This document shows positions 22,403 to 31,900 of a stretch of DNA of 64,000 bases, piece after piece. The DNA comes from Leucobacter sp. PH1c (GTDB lineage Bacteria; Actinomycetota; Actinomycetes; Actinomycetales; Microbacteriaceae). How positions within the stretch are numbered: the first letter of the stretch is position 1; the number at the start of each line of letters is the position of its first letter. Location of the stretch: positions 124,001 through 188,000 of the forward strand of contig NZ_AYMV01000007.1 of NCBI RefSeq assembly GCF_000633415.1, written 5' to 3'. A program made the translations under genes and the position numbers. Below the pieces are notes generated by a model. That model searched no databases. It worked only from the letters and a program-made list of their open reading frames with translations, and was not told where the DNA came from.

Positions 22403-23269
22403 ATGCTCACGCTCGCTCCGCCACGCACGCCCCGAACGCCCAGCGCACCCGCGCAGCAGGCCGCGCGGGCCCCCGAGCCTGCGGGTCGCGTCGATCCGGC
22501 TCCCCTCCTCATCGCCCCTGCTCCGGAGCGGAACGTGGCGCGACCGTTCCTCTTCACGACGAGCGTGCACGAGCCCGAGCGCCCGATCGTCTGGCCCGCT
22601 CACCGGCACGCGGAGCACGAGCTGCTCTGGACCGACCGCGGAACCGCGACGATGCTCGTCGAGGGGCGGCAGTGGACGGTCACCCCGGGCGTCGGGCTCT
22701 GGATCCCCGCCGGCGCGGAGCACGAGGGGCACACGCGCGACCGCACGGCCGTGCGCGCAACCTACTTCGCCCCGGACGCGTGGGATCCGGGCTGGGTCTC
22801 CCCCACCGCGGTCCGGCTCGCCCCCGCGGTCCGAGAGCTGCTGATCCACCTGAAGCGCGCTCGAATGACGGTCGAGCAGCGCATCCGCGCGCAGCAGGTC
22901 TGCGTCGACATGCTCGAGGCGACAGAGCTCGTGCAGCTCGAGGTGCCCATTCCCGGGGATCGTCGCCTCGCTCTGCTGGTCGAGATGATCCTTGCGGACC
23001 CGGCCGACGATCGCTCGCTCGAACAGTGGGCGTCGATCCTCAGCATGACGACCCGGACGCTGACCCGCGTGTTCGCGGCGGAGGTCGCCCTCAGCTTCGC
23101 GCAGTGGCGGCGTCTCGTGCGCATGCGCGCGGCTCTCGCCCTCCTCGCGGAGGGCACAAGCGTGAAGGTCGTCTCCCGCGAGGTCGGGTACCGCACGCCG
23201 AGCGCGTTCGTCACGGCGTTCCGGAAGACGGTGGGGTGCACGCCCGGCGAGTACGCCGCCCGGCAGTGA
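22403..23269 (+). CDS. AraC-family transcriptional regulator of siderophore uptake
   Basis: The 288-residue protein has a cupin-like N-terminal sensing domain (WPAHRHAEHELLWTDRGTA near residue 62, VTPGVGLWIPAGAEHEGH near 92). Its C-terminal AraC double helix-turn-helix spans about 205-285: LEQWASILSMTTRTLTRVF and the conserved second part VSREVGYRTPSAFVTAFRK. GAAGG lies 7 bases before the ATG. The gene directly precedes and is co-oriented with the Fec-type transport genes. The likely role, inferred from position, is to activate them when ferric siderophore or iron starvation is sensed. The ligand is not predictable. Confidence 0.85.
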   Translation: MLTLAPPRTPRTPSAPAQQAARAPEPAGRVDPAPLLIAPAPERNVARPFLFTTSVHEPERPIVWPAHRHAEHELLWTDRGTATMLVEGRQWTVTPGVGLWIPAGAEHEGHTRDRTAVRATYFAPDAWDPGWVSPTAVRLAPAVRELLIHLKRARMTVEQRIRAQQVCVDMLEATELVQLEVPIPGDRRLALLVEMILADPADDRSLEQWASILSMTTRTLTRVFAAEVALSFAQWRRLVRMRAALALLAEGTSVKVVSREVGYRTPSAFVTAFRKTVGCTPGEYAARQ

Positions 23270-23388
23270 TCCTTCGCTCGACGGGCTCCCCTGGCGCGCC
23301 GGAGTCCCCGGCACAGCCGACGTCCCCTGCGCAGCCGAGGTGGCCGGAACGCGATAGCGGGTGTCCCCCGCGGGCGGTGCGCCGTGCG

Positions 23389-23394
23389 TAGCGT
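23389..23394 (+). promoter_or_regulatory. -10 hexamer of the first Fec permease
   Basis: TAGCGT ends 7 bases before GTG 23402. The 113-bp gap after the regulator gene is otherwise GC-rich, with no clear operator. Confidence 0.4.
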
Positions 23395-23401
23395 CGGAGG
23401 C

Positions 23402-24487
23402 GTGCGATCCGCGACTGCCTCCCCTCCGTCCGCCCCCGCCGCCACTCCGCCTCCCGCCGCCGCGCAGCCGCCACGTCGCGGCCTCCCGGGCGGGCTCGCG
23501 AGCCGCAGCGCCGGGCTCGTCGTCCTCCTCTGCGTGCTCGTGCTCGTCGCGATCGCGAGCATCCTCGTCGGCGCGCGCGGCATCGACATCGCGACGATCG
23601 GCGAGGCGCTGCTCCGGCCCGCAAACATCGAGGAGCATCACGTGATCCGCGAGCTCCGACTGCCTCGCACGGTGATCGCGATCGCGGTCGGCGCCGCGCT
23701 CGGTGTCGCCGGCGCCCTGATCCAGGCGCTCACGCGGAACCCGCTCGCCGACCCCGGGATCCTCGGCGTGAACTCGGGCGCGAGCTTCGCGGTGGCGATC
23801 GGGATCGGGGTGTTCGGCGCTCGGACGCTGTCCGCGTCGATGTGGTTCGCCTTCGCGGGAGCGCTCGTCGTGACAATCGGGGTGTACGCGATCGGAGCGG
23901 CAGGGCGCGGTGGTGCCGATCCGCTCCGCCTGGTTCTCGCGGGCGTCGCCCTCGGCGCCGTGCTCAGCGGGCTCACGGGCGCGCTCACACTGCTCGACCC
24001 GCAGGCCTTCGACGCGATGCGGAACTGGGGTGCTGGATCGGTCGTCGGCCGCGAGCTCGCCCAGCTTGCTCCGGTGCTGCCCGCGCTCGGGATCGGCCTT
24101 GTGCTCGCGGCCCTCGCCGCACGCTCGCTCAACGCGGTGGCGCTGGGCGAGGACCTCGCGGCGGCGCTCGGCGCCAACGTGCTCCGCACCCGGATCATCG
24201 TGGTCGCCGCGGTGACGCTGCTCGCGGGCGGCGCGACCGCCATCGCGGGCCCGATCGGCTTCGTCGGGCTCATGGTGCCGCACGTAGCGCGGTGGATCGT
24301 CGGCCCGGACCAGCGCTGGATCCTCGCCTACACACTGCTCCTCGCGCCGATCCTGCTGCTCGTCTCGGACATCGCGGGCCGGCTCCTCATGCGCCCCGCC
24401 GAGATCCCCGTGGGCATCGTGACGGCGTTCGTGGGCGCCCCCGTGCTCATCGTCCTGATCCGGCGCAAGCGGGTGAGCGGACTGTGA
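23402..24487 (+). CDS. FecCD-family iron-siderophore ABC permease (first)
   Basis: This is a type II importer permease for ferric siderophores. After a proline-rich N-terminal tail of about 30 residues it shows eight or more membrane helices, with the family motifs LRLPRTVIAIAVGAALGVAG and ALTRNPLADPGILGVNSGAS. The cytoplasmic coupling region contains GPIGFVGLMVPHVAR. I chose GTG 23402 (361 residues) because TAGCGT precedes it by 7 bases; GTG 23384 is the alternative. It overlaps the next permease by four bases (GTGA), so the two probably form a heterodimer. Substrate identity is not readable. Confidence 0.92.
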   Translation: MRSATASPPSAPAATPPPAAAQPPRRGLPGGLASRSAGLVVLLCVLVLVAIASILVGARGIDIATIGEALLRPANIEEHHVIRELRLPRTVIAIAVGAALGVAGALIQALTRNPLADPGILGVNSGASFAVAIGIGVFGARTLSASMWFAFAGALVVTIGVYAIGAAGRGGADPLRLVLAGVALGAVLSGLTGALTLLDPQAFDAMRNWGAGSVVGRELAQLAPVLPALGIGLVLAALAARSLNAVALGEDLAAALGANVLRTRIIVVAAVTLLAGGATAIAGPIGFVGLMVPHVARWIVGPDQRWILAYTLLLAPILLLVSDIAGRLLMRPAEIPVGIVTAFVGAPVLIVLIRRKRVSGL

Positions 24488-25545
24488 GCGCGCGCGAAGC
24501 TCCGAGCGTCGATTTCGGACGCCAGGTCTGGGTGCTGCGCGGCCCGCGGCACGGCCTGCGCATCGACGTGCGCGCGGTCTGGGTGGGCGCCTTGCTCCTC
24601 GCCGCGTCACTGATGATCGGCGTGCTCGGGCTCGTGAGCGGTGAACTGCCGCTCACCCTCGCGGAGGTGTGGCGCGCGTTCGCGGGAACCGGCGACGACT
24701 TCACCACCACCGTCGTCCTGGAGTGGCGCCTCCCCCGCGTTCTTTCGGCAATCGTGTTCGGCGCCGCGCTCGGTGCGAGCGGCGCGGTGTTCCAATCGCT
24801 CACGCGCAATCCGCTCGCGAGCCCGGACATCCTCGGCTTCTCGGCCGGCGCATACACGGGCGCGCTCATCGTCATCATCGTGCTCGGCGGCGGCTACCTC
24901 GCGGTCGCGGGCGGCGCGCTCATCGGCGGTCTCGGCGCTGCCGCGCTCGTGTCCCTGCTCGCGTTTCGAGGCGGGCTCCAGGGGTTCCGGCTCATCATCG
25001 TCGGCATCGCCGTCTCCGCGATGCTCAGCTCGGTCAACACGTGGCTCACGCTCACGGCGGATCTCGAGACCGCGCTCGTCGCCGCCGTCTGGGGCGCCGG
25101 CTCGCTGAACGGGATCACCTGGCAGCAGGCGGGAACCGGCAGCCTGCTCGTCGCGCTTCTGCTCGTCTGCACCCTCCTCCTGGCCCGGCCCCTCCGGCAG
25201 CTCGAGCTCGGGGACGACGCCGCCCAGGCGCTCGGCGTCCGCGTCGAGCGGACTCGGCTGCTCCTCATGCTCGTGTCCGTCGGCCTCATCGCGGTCGTCA
25301 CCGCTGCGGCCGGCCCGATCGCGTTCGTCGCGCTCGCCGCTCCGCAGATCGCGCGTCGCGTCGCACGTAGCCCGGGCGTCTCCGTGCCGCTCGCGGCGCT
25401 CATGGGCTCGGCGCTCCTCACCGCATCGGACTACGCTGCGCTGCACGCGTTCCCGGCCATGCTCCCCGTCGGCACGGTCACCGTGGTCTTCGGCGGCGTC
25501 TACCTGCTCTGGCTGCTCGTGCACGAAGCGCGTCGGCGTCCGTGA
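24484..25545 (+). CDS. FecCD-family iron-siderophore ABC permease (second)
   Basis: The second permease subunit has 353 residues and the same family signature: LEWRLPRVLSAIVFGAALGA, SLTRNPLASPDILGFSAGA and AGPIAFVALAAPQIARR. A cytoplasmic N-terminal extension of about 35 residues precedes the first helix (VGALLLAASLMIGVLGLVSG). The GTG start overlaps the stop of the first permease. No ATP-binding subunit follows; the next gene is the binding lipoprotein. The transporter must therefore borrow an ATPase encoded elsewhere. Confidence 0.92.
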   Translation: MSAREAPSVDFGRQVWVLRGPRHGLRIDVRAVWVGALLLAASLMIGVLGLVSGELPLTLAEVWRAFAGTGDDFTTTVVLEWRLPRVLSAIVFGAALGASGAVFQSLTRNPLASPDILGFSAGAYTGALIVIIVLGGGYLAVAGGALIGGLGAAALVSLLAFRGGLQGFRLIIVGIAVSAMLSSVNTWLTLTADLETALVAAVWGAGSLNGITWQQAGTGSLLVALLLVCTLLLARPLRQLELGDDAAQALGVRVERTRLLLMLVSVGLIAVVTAAAGPIAFVALAAPQIARRVARSPGVSVPLAALMGSALLTASDYAALHAFPAMLPVGTVTVVFGGVYLLWLLVHEARRRP

Positions 25546-25604
25546 GCCCGCGCGAACGTCCGAAACGCACACCGCTTCGTCCGTTCCGAGCACCCTTCCA
25601 CTCC

Positions 25605-25637
25605 TAGCGTGGATCGGGAGGGATCACCGCCCCTCCC
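25605..25637 (+). promoter_or_regulatory. Candidate promoter and leader hairpin of the siderophore receptor gene
   Basis: TAGCGT (25605-25610) could be a -10. Immediately downstream GGGAGGG (25616-25622) pairs with CCCTCCC (25631-25637) around 8 bases. The hairpin would sit at the 5' end of a leader of about 70 nt and could stabilise the receptor mRNA or attenuate read-through from the permease genes. Confidence 0.35.
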
Positions 25638-25685
25638 CCGAATCCTCGCGTGCCACCCGGCGCGCACCGAACAGCAAGGACCTCC

Positions 25686-26714
25686 ATGACCGTCGTGCTC
25701 TCCCCTTCCCTCTGCCCGGGTGCCCGCAGTCGCGTGCGCCGCGCGCTGCTCGCCGGTGTCGCCACGCTCGCCACCGCGGGCCTCCTGGCGGGCTGCGCGG
25801 GCGCGCCCGCGTCGGATGCCGGTTCCGCGTCGTCCCAGGCCGCAGAGACGATCGAGTTCTCGTACGAGGGATACGAGGCCACCCTCCCGGCGGATCCCGA
25901 GCGCGTCGTCGTGCTCGACAGCCGGGCCGGCCTCGAGATGGCGCTCCTCGCGGAGTACCCCATCGTCGCGACCGCGTACGGCACCGATAGCCCGCTCTCG
26001 CCGCTCGTCGACGAGGAGGCCGCTCACCTGAAGAACTCCGCGTTCGATCTCAACCGAGAGGAGATCGCCTCGTACAAGCCGGATCTCATTGTGGTGGGGA
26101 CGGGCTGGTGGAACTACTACGAGGGCGAGGACTTCAAGCTGGGCGAGATCGCCCCAGTCCTCGCGGTGAACGACGGCATCGACGTCGAGGGCGCCTCCGC
26201 GGAGAACCCGTTCGTCGCGATGACCGACCAGCTCGAGCTGCTCGGCCGATCCGACCAGGCCGCGGCCGCGATCGCGGACTACGAGGCCGCCGTCGCCGAC
26301 GCGCGCGAGCGGGTGGGCGAGTTCGCCGAGGGGAAGACGGCGACGGTGATCCATGCCCCGGCGGACAACTTCACGGTCATCTCGGACGACTCAGTGTTCC
26401 AGGTCGTGCTGCCCGCGCTCGGCTTCACGATCCTCGAGAACGAGCAGATCGACGCGGCGCCCCTGCACCAGTCCGGTGTCGGCCGCACGCTCAGCTACGA
26501 GAGCGCAGTGAGCGCGCTCGGCGATGCCGACGTTGCGCTCGTGTTCAAGGCCGAGCGGGATGCGCAGCTCGATCCGATGCTGAAGCGCGTGCCCGCGATC
26601 GAGAGCGGCCAGTGGATCGAGGGCAACCTCGCCGAGCGCTTCGGTTTCGCGCTCACGTACACGAGTTTCGTCGAGCGGGTCGCTGACGCGATCGAGGCCT
26701 TCCCGAAGCAGTAG
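25686..26714 (+). CDS. Iron-siderophore ABC transporter substrate-binding lipoprotein
   Basis: The 342-residue protein is the surface receptor of the Fec-type importer. It has a basic N-terminus, a hydrophobic stretch and the lipobox LLAGC with the lipidated Cys at residue 37. It then follows the FecB/FhuD (Peripla_BP_2) pattern: PERVVVLDSRAGLEMALLAE, YKPDLIVVGTGWWNYY and a C-terminal SFVERVADAIEAF. ATG 25686 follows an AAGGA Shine-Dalgarno; a GTG at 25650 is less likely. Two permeases lie upstream and a long terminator follows. The specific siderophore is unknown. Confidence 0.92.
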   Translation: MTVVLSPSLCPGARSRVRRALLAGVATLATAGLLAGCAGAPASDAGSASSQAAETIEFSYEGYEATLPADPERVVVLDSRAGLEMALLAEYPIVATAYGTDSPLSPLVDEEAAHLKNSAFDLNREEIASYKPDLIVVGTGWWNYYEGEDFKLGEIAPVLAVNDGIDVEGASAENPFVAMTDQLELLGRSDQAAAAIADYEAAVADARERVGEFAEGKTATVIHAPADNFTVISDDSVFQVVLPALGFTILENEQIDAAPLHQSGVGRTLSYESAVSALGDADVALVFKAERDAQLDPMLKRVPAIESGQWIEGNLAERFGFALTYTSFVERVADAIEAFPKQ

Positions 26715-26721
26715 CGATCGG

Positions 26722-26774
26722 CGTACGCGGCAGCGCCCCCGGGGAGGTTCTCCCCGGGGGCGCTGCTGCGTACG
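26722..26774. terminator. Terminator between siderophore receptor and leuS
   Basis: A very strong hairpin: CAGCGCCCCCGGGGA pairs with TCCCCGGGGGCGCTG around a 5-nt loop. CGTACGC and GCGTACG at the two ends can extend it. It lies between convergent genes and probably ends both transcripts. Confidence 0.85.
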
Positions 26775-26776
26775 GA

Positions 26777-29308
26777 CTAGGCCGCGGAGGCGGGCTTCGT
26801 CGCGATGCTCACGATCTTCGGCACGCGGACGACCGTGTGCACCACGGTGCGGTCGCCGATCGCGCGCTGCACGCCCGCAGAGGCACGAGCTGCCGCCTCC
26901 GCCTCCGCCTCGGTCACCGAGGCCGGCAGGGTGAGCCGGTCGCGGACCTTGCCATCGACCTGCACGACCATGGTGATCTCGCTCTCCACGAGGAGCTCGG
27001 GCTCGGCCTTCGGCCAGATCGCGAGAGCGACCGTGGGCTCGTGCCCGAGCTTCGCCCACATGTCCTCTGCCGCGAACGGCGCGAAGAGCGAGAGGATCTG
27101 CGCGATCACCTCGGCCGACTCGCGCACGGCGGGATCGGCGACGCCCGCGCCGGAGTCGATCGCCTTGCGGGTCACGTTGACCTGCTCCATGAGGCGCGCG
27201 ACCACGACGTTAAACTTGTACCCCTCGATGAGGGTCGGCGCGTCCGCGAGCAGGTGGTGGGTCGCGCGGCGGAGGCCCGCATCGCCCGAGGCGAAGTCCG
27301 CGCCGAGCGGCGCGCCGGCGCGCTCCACGTCGTCGGCGATGCGCCACGCACGAGCCAGGAACTTCGCCGAGCCCTGCACCGAGACGTCGGCCCAGTCGAT
27401 GTCGTCCTCCGGCGGGCCGGCGAACGCGAGAGTCACGCGCAGCGCGTCAGCGCCGTGCGCCTCCAGCTCACTCGCGAACTCGACGAGGTTGCCCTTCGAC
27501 TTCGACATCTTCGCGCCGTCCTGCAGCACCATGCCCTGGTTGAGAAGCGACGTGAACGGCTCCTCGAAGTCGAGGTAGCCGAGGTCGTGCAGCACCTTCG
27601 TGATGAAGCGCGAGTAGAGCAGGTGCAGGATCGCGTGCTCGACGCCGCCCGCGTACTGATCGATGGGCCCCCAAGTGCGCGCCTGCTCGGGATCGAACGC
27701 CTGCGTGTCGTCGTTCGCCGAGAGGAAGCGGAGGAAGTACCACGAGCTGTCCACGAAGGTGTCCATCGTGTCCGGGTCGCGCGTCCAGGTCTCGCCCGTC
27801 TCGGGATCGACCACGGTGGCCCACTCGGTGGCTGCGCCGAGCGGCGACGAGCCCTTGGGCTTCAGGTCGAGTCCCTCGGAGGCGGGGAGCTCGACGGGAA
27901 GCTGATCCGCTGAGACGGGGCGCATATCGCCGTCGGCGTTGTGGAGGATCGGGATCGGCGTGCCCCAGTAGCGCTGGCGGGAGATCAGCCAGTCGCGCAG
28001 GCGGTAGGTCGTCGCGGCGCGGCCGGTGCCGCGCTCCTCGAGGACGGCGATGGCGCGCGCGATGGCCTCGGCCTTCCCGAGTCCGTCGAGCTCGGCCGAG
28101 TTGATCATCACGCCCTCGCCGGACGTGGCGACGCCCGACTCGGCGGGGTCGGGCAGCTGCGCGCCATCCGCATCGCGCACGTCGACCACCACGCGCACCG
28201 CGAGGTCGAACTTCCGAGCGAAGTCGAGGTCGCGCTGGTCGTGCGCGGGCACGGCCATGATCGCGCCGTGGCCGTAGTCCGCGAGCACGTAGTCGGATGC
28301 CCAGACGGGAATGCGCTCGCCGTTCACGGGGTTGATCGCCGTGCGTCCGAGGAAGACGCCGGTCTTCTCGCGCTCGGTGCTCTGGCGCTCGATCTCGGTC
28401 TGCTTCTGCGTCTGCTCCAGATATGCCTGGAACTGCATGCGCACGTCGGCATCGGCGTCCACGACGAGCTCCGCCGCGAGATCCGAGTCCGGTGCGACGA
28501 CCATGAAGGTCGCACCGTGGAGCGTGTCCGGGCGGGTCGTGAAGACGGGCACCTTCTCGGCGCGCCCCTCGATCTCGAACTCGACCTCGGCGCCGCGGGA
28601 GCGGCCGATCCAGTTGCGCTGCATGTTGAGCACCTTGGTGGGCCACTGGCCCTCGAGCTGGTCGAGGTCGTCGAGCAGTCGATCCGCGTAGTCCGTGATC
28701 CGGAAGTACCACTGCGTCAGCTTCTTCTTCACGACGATCGCGCCCGAGCGCTCAGAAGTGCCGTCCGCGAGCACCTGCTCGTTCGCGAGCACGGTCTGGT
28801 CTACCGGGTCCCAGTTGACCCAGCTCGCCTTGCGGTACGCGAGGCCCTTCTCGTACATCTTCAGGAAGAGCCACTGGTTCCAGCGGTAGTACTCCGGGTC
28901 GCTCGTGTGGAGCACGCGGCTCCAGTCGAACGACGGCGCGTACAGGCGGAAGCTGCTCTTCTGCTGCGCGATGTTCGCGTAGGTCCACTCGCGCGGGTCG
29001 ACGCCGCGCTTGATGGCCGCGTTCTCCGCGGGCAGGCCGAACGAGTCCCAGCCGATCGGGTGGAGCACCTCGTAGCCCTGTCCGCGCCAGAACCGCGCGA
29101 GCACGTCGCCGAAGCAGAACGCCTCGGCGTGCCCCATGTGCAGGTCGCCCGACGGGTACGGGAACATGTCGAGGACGTACTTCTTGGGGCGCTCTGCGTC
29201 GCCTGCCCCGACCTCGAACGGCTTCAGCTCATCCCAGACGGGAAGCCAGCGATCCTGGATCGCCTGAAAGTCGTAGCCCTCGGCATCACGGCCCTGCTGC
29301 TCGGTCAC
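26777..29308 (-). CDS. leuS: Leucyl-tRNA synthetase
   Basis: LeuS charges tRNA-Leu with leucine and edits mischarged products. The class I signature [13 protein letters not shown] lies near residue 50 ([11 protein letters not shown] being the HIGH motif) and KMSKSKGN near 602. The editing domain includes [18 protein letters not shown] near 250. I chose GTG 29308 (843 residues, [15 protein letters not shown]) because it gives the normal N-terminus; the frame is open 45 bases further. No T-box or leader peptide is visible upstream, but a TACTCT -10 candidate lies about 65 bp upstream of the start. Its product, Leu-tRNA, is the presumed signal for the leuA leader. Confidence 0.97.
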   Translation of the reverse strand: MTEQQGRDAEGYDFQAIQDRWLPVWDELKPFEVGAGDAERPKKYVLDMFPYPSGDLHMGHAEAFCFGDVLARFWRGQGYEVLHPIGWDSFGLPAENAAIKRGVDPREWTYANIAQQKSSFRLYAPSFDWSRVLHTSDPEYYRWNQWLFLKMYEKGLAYRKASWVNWDPVDQTVLANEQVLADGTSERSGAIVVKKKLTQWYFRITDYADRLLDDLDQLEGQWPTKVLNMQRNWIGRSRGAEVEFEIEGRAEKVPVFTTRPDTLHGATFMVVAPDSDLAAELVVDADADVRMQFQAYLEQTQKQTEIERQSTEREKTGVFLGRTAINPVNGERIPVWASDYVLADYGHGAIMAVPAHDQRDLDFARKFDLAVRVVVDVRDADGAQLPDPAESGVATSGEGVMINSAELDGLGKAEAIARAIAVLEERGTGRAATTYRLRDWLISRQRYWGTPIPILHNADGDMRPVSADQLPVELPASEGLDLKPKGSSPLGAATEWATVVDPETGETWTRDPDTMDTFVDSSWYFLRFLSANDDTQAFDPEQARTWGPIDQYAGGVEHAILHLLYSRFITKVLHDLGYLDFEEPFTSLLNQGMVLQDGAKMSKSKGNLVEFASELEAHGADALRVTLAFAGPPEDDIDWADVSVQGSAKFLARAWRIADDVERAGAPLGADFASGDAGLRRATHHLLADAPTLIEGYKFNVVVARLMEQVNVTRKAIDSGAGVADPAVRESAEVIAQILSLFAPFAAEDMWAKLGHEPTVALAIWPKAEPELLVESEITMVVQVDGKVRDRLTLPASVTEAEAEAAARASAGVQRAIGDRTVVHTVVRVPKIVSIATKPASAA

Positions 29309-29402
29309 ACACACCTCGATCTCGGTTCGCCTCGTCGCGCTCGGGCGCGACACATACCCTCCAGAGTACCGCGTCCGGCGGCGCGATCCGGCCTCTCGCC
29401 TG

Positions 29403-29449
29403 GCGCGTTCCCGCTCCGCTCGGGCCCGTCGGGGCGGGAGCGGGCGCGC
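29403..29449 (-). terminator. Hairpin between pabB-leuS region genes
   Basis: GCGCG and CCCGCT (29403-29415) pair with AGCGGG and CGCGC (29439-29449), with CCGC/GCGG continuing inward after one bulge. It lies in the leuS-pabB gap immediately after the pabB stop and is a plausible pabB terminator. There is no T-run. Confidence 0.45.
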
Positions 29450-29456
29450 TCCGGGC

Positions 29457-31013
29457 TCAGCGTCCGAGCGCGCGGAGGAGCGCGGCCGCCTTCAGGTGCT
29501 TCTCCGCGACCTCGGCGTCGGCCCGCGAATCCGCGGTGATCCCGCCTCCGGCTCCGATCCGCACGGCGAATCCCGCGTGAAGCGCTGCCCCGCCGAGCTC
29601 GCTGCCGCCCTGCTGCGCCGGGCCCGAGCCCCGGTGCGGCGCTCCGGCACCTTCCGGGTACTCGACGCTCCGGATCGTCATGGCGAGCTCCGCGTCGCCG
29701 CTCCGGTCGAGCCAGCCGAAGCAGCCCGCGTAGAGCCCGCGCGGCCCTGCTTCCACTCCGCGCAGAATCTCCACCGCACGGCGCTTCGGCGCGCCCGTCA
29801 TCGACCCGCCGGGGAAGCACGCCGCGATCGCGTCCGCCGCGCCGAGGCCCGGCCGGAGCGCGCCCGTCACGGTGCTGACGAGCTGGTGCACGTGCGGATG
29901 TGTCTCGACCCGCAGAAAGCTCGGCACCGCGACGGTGCCGGGCATGCACACCCGGGAGAGATCGTTGCGCATGAGATCGACGATCATAAGGTTCTCAGCG
30001 CGCTCCTTCGGGTCCGCACGCAGCGCCTCCGCGAGCGCTGCATCGCTCGCGGCCGTGACGCCTCGGGGCCGTGTCCCCTTGATGGGGTGGGTGGTGATCT
30101 GGCCGTCGCGGACGCTGAGGAAGCGCTCGGGGCTCGCGCTCACGAGAGCGCGGCCCGGCGCAACGATCACGCCCGCGCGCATCGCACCGCCCTGCGCGCG
30201 GAGCCGCAGGAAGAGCTCGACGGGGTCGAAACGCGTGCGCGCGCTCAGCGTGTCCGTGAGGCAGATCACGTAGGCGTCGCCCTCGCGGATCGCGTCCTTG
30301 CAGCCCTCGACCGCGGCGGCATACGCCCGGTCGTCCTGCCGCCAGCGCGCTCCCGCGGCCCGCTCTGCCGAGGAAGCAGAGCGGAGCGCGTCGGGGGCGG
30401 AGCCCAGCGCGTGAGGCTCGGAGCCCAGGGCCTCCGGAGCGTCTCCGCGGACCTGATCGCGATCCGCTCTCGGTGCCGCGAGGACCGCGCCGTGCGCCGC
30501 GAGCCACGCATCGATCTCCGCTTCGGAGTCGGCGCGGAGTTCCCCCTGCTCCCCGGTGACCGCGAGCACCACATCGGCCCGGAGCGCGAAGGCGGGCGCG
30601 GGTTCGGCTCCCCCCGGCTCCGTCGCTTCGGGTCGCCCGGGCAGCCCGAGGAGCGCCTCACCGAACTCGTAGCCGAGCGCCGCGACCCAGCCTGATGTGA
30701 AGCCCCGGCTCGGCACGGAGTCCGCGGCGCTCCGGGATTCCGGGGCGGGCGCGGCGGCACCCGAGATGCGGTCGAGGAAGGCGCGCTCGGCGCCCGGCTC
30801 GGCCACGACGAGCTCGGCGGCGATCCCGAGGTAGCTGAGCGCGTCCTCAGCGGCCAGGGCACCGTCCGCCGGTATCGAGTGCGCCGCGGCTTCGCCGTCG
30901 AGCCAGAACCAGCCGGTGTCACCCGCGTGCGCGGCCATTCGCGCGGCGACGCGCGCCGCACCGCCGCGCACCGTCACCGGGCGCCGCACCGGCCCCTGCT
31001 CGCTCCGCGTCAC
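29457..31013 (-). CDS. pabB: Aminodeoxychorismate synthase component I (PabB-type chorismate-binding enzyme)
   Basis: This enzyme converts chorismate and amide nitrogen to 4-amino-4-deoxychorismate on the way to p-aminobenzoate and folate. The 518-residue protein has a poorly conserved N-terminal part with [13 protein letters not shown], then the chorismate-binding domain: [40 protein letters not shown] (PIKGT motif), [15 protein letters not shown] and [18 protein letters not shown]. An insertion rich in [19 protein letters not shown]-like repeats lies around residue 290. Anthranilate synthase TrpE is related, but the divergent PabC neighbour favours PabB. GTG 31013 is 6 bases after a TACGCT -10. 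A pabA glutaminase is not in the window. Confidence 0.88.
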   Translation of the reverse strand: MTRSEQGPVRRPVTVRGGAARVAARMAAHAGDTGWFWLDGEAAAHSIPADGALAAEDALSYLGIAAELVVAEPGAERAFLDRISGAAAPAPESRSAADSVPSRGFTSGWVAALGYEFGEALLGLPGRPEATEPGGAEPAPAFALRADVVLAVTGEQGELRADSEAEIDAWLAAHGAVLAAPRADRDQVRGDAPEALGSEPHALGSAPDALRSASSAERAAGARWRQDDRAYAAAVEGCKDAIREGDAYVICLTDTLSARTRFDPVELFLRLRAQGGAMRAGVIVAPGRALVSASPERFLSVRDGQITTHPIKGTRPRGVTAASDAALAEALRADPKERAENLMIVDLMRNDLSRVCMPGTVAVPSFLRVETHPHVHQLVSTVTGALRPGLGAADAIAACFPGGSMTGAPKRRAVEILRGVEAGPRGLYAGCFGWLDRSGDAELAMTIRSVEYPEGAGAPHRGSGPAQQGGSELGGAALHAGFAVRIGAGGGITADSRADAEVAEKHLKAAALLRALGR

Positions 31014-31019
31014 TCTGCC

Positions 31020-31040
31020 AGCGTAGCGCGGTGATACGCT
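31020..31040. promoter_or_regulatory. Mirror-image leaderless promoters of pabB and pabC
   Basis: AGCGTA (31020-31025) and TACGCT (31035-31040) form an inverted repeat with a 9-bp spacer. Read outward each half is a TACGCT -10 hexamer, lying exactly 6 bases from the start codon of pabB (minus) and pabC (plus). The whole intergenic region is 33 bp, so each -35 must lie within the other gene's 5' coding sequence. Confidence 0.55.
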
Positions 31041-31046
31041 CGCGGC

Positions 31047-31847
31047 ATGACGGCACCGGCAGACGCGCGCGCACTCCTCGTCGCCGACTCGTTCCGGGTG
31101 CGCGTGCGCGACGGGGTTGCCGAGGTCCGCGGCTTCTCCGCGCACCTCGAACGCTTCCGCGACACGGTCGGGCGGGCCCTCGGCGCGGAGTCGACATCGG
31201 GAGCCGCGCCCGCTGCGGAGGAGGCCTCTGCCGCTGAGCAGCTCGACGCCTTCCTCGGAGCCGCGCGGACGCGCATTGCAGAGGCCGGTGCGGGTTTCCC
31301 TCGCCTGGAGCTCTGGCGGGAGCCCGACGGCCACACCAGCTTCTCCCTCGCGATCCGCCCCCTCCCGCCGCTCCGCGAGACGATCGAGCTCCGCAGCGCG
31401 GGCGTGATCGCGCTCGCGCATCCCGATCGCAAGGGCCCGGGAATCGCGCGGCTCGGCGCGCTCGCCCAGGAGCTCGGCGCCGAGCCGCTCCTGCTTTCCC
31501 CCGCGGGCACGGTGCGCGAGGGGGCCACGACGAGCCTCGTGTACTGGCTCGACGGCGACGAGCACGGAAACGAGGCCGCGGGTCGCGTCATCGCGGACAC
31601 CGAGCGCGTCGCGTCGGTGACCGAGCGGCTGCTTCGCGCCGCCGCCGCGGGCACCGCTCGGCGCAGCATCACGGAGGGCCGCGCGACCCCGGCGCAGCTC
31701 CTCGGGTGCGAGGTCTGGGCCGTCAACGCCCTGCACGGGATCCGGCCGGTCACACGGCTCGATGGCGCCGAGCTCCCGGCGCCGCACGCGGCGCGCCTGC
31801 GCTGGTTCCGCGAGGCGCTCGACCGGAGCTGGGAGCCCGTGCGCTGA
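31047..31847 (+). CDS. pabC: Aminotransferase class IV protein (probable aminodeoxychorismate lyase)
   Basis: PabC removes pyruvate from aminodeoxychorismate to give p-aminobenzoate, using PLP. The 266-residue sequence has the class IV fold pattern: AHLERFRDTVGRAL, then AHPDRKGPGIARLGAL with the likely PLP lysine, then LLLSPAGTVREGATTSLVYWLDG and a C-terminal EVWAVNALHGIRPVTRLDG. The usual E-T-x-x-N core is replaced by E-GATTSLV, so assignment within class IV rests mainly on the divergent pabB. A branched-chain or D-amino acid aminotransferase is the alternative. It is convergent with cydC. Confidence 0.75.
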   Translation: MTAPADARALLVADSFRVRVRDGVAEVRGFSAHLERFRDTVGRALGAESTSGAAPAAEEASAAEQLDAFLGAARTRIAEAGAGFPRLELWREPDGHTSFSLAIRPLPPLRETIELRSAGVIALAHPDRKGPGIARLGALAQELGAEPLLLSPAGTVREGATTSLVYWLDGDEHGNEAAGRVIADTERVASVTERLLRAAAAGTARRSITEGRATPAQLLGCEVWAVNALHGIRPVTRLDGAELPAPHAARLRWFREALDRSWEPVR

Positions 31848-31900
31848 CCCGCTGCCCCGCGCGGTTTCGGGTCCGGCGCGGTTTCGGGCGCCGCGCGCCC

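Noticed and set aside
25546-25685. Iron box before the siderophore receptor gene
   Set aside because: No sequence approaching the IdeR consensus; only a -10 candidate and a small hairpin are present.
29309-29456. T-box or leader peptide before leuS
   Set aside because: No T-box consensus, no specifier hairpin and no Leu-rich short frame are visible; only a GC-rich hairpin belonging to the pabB end.
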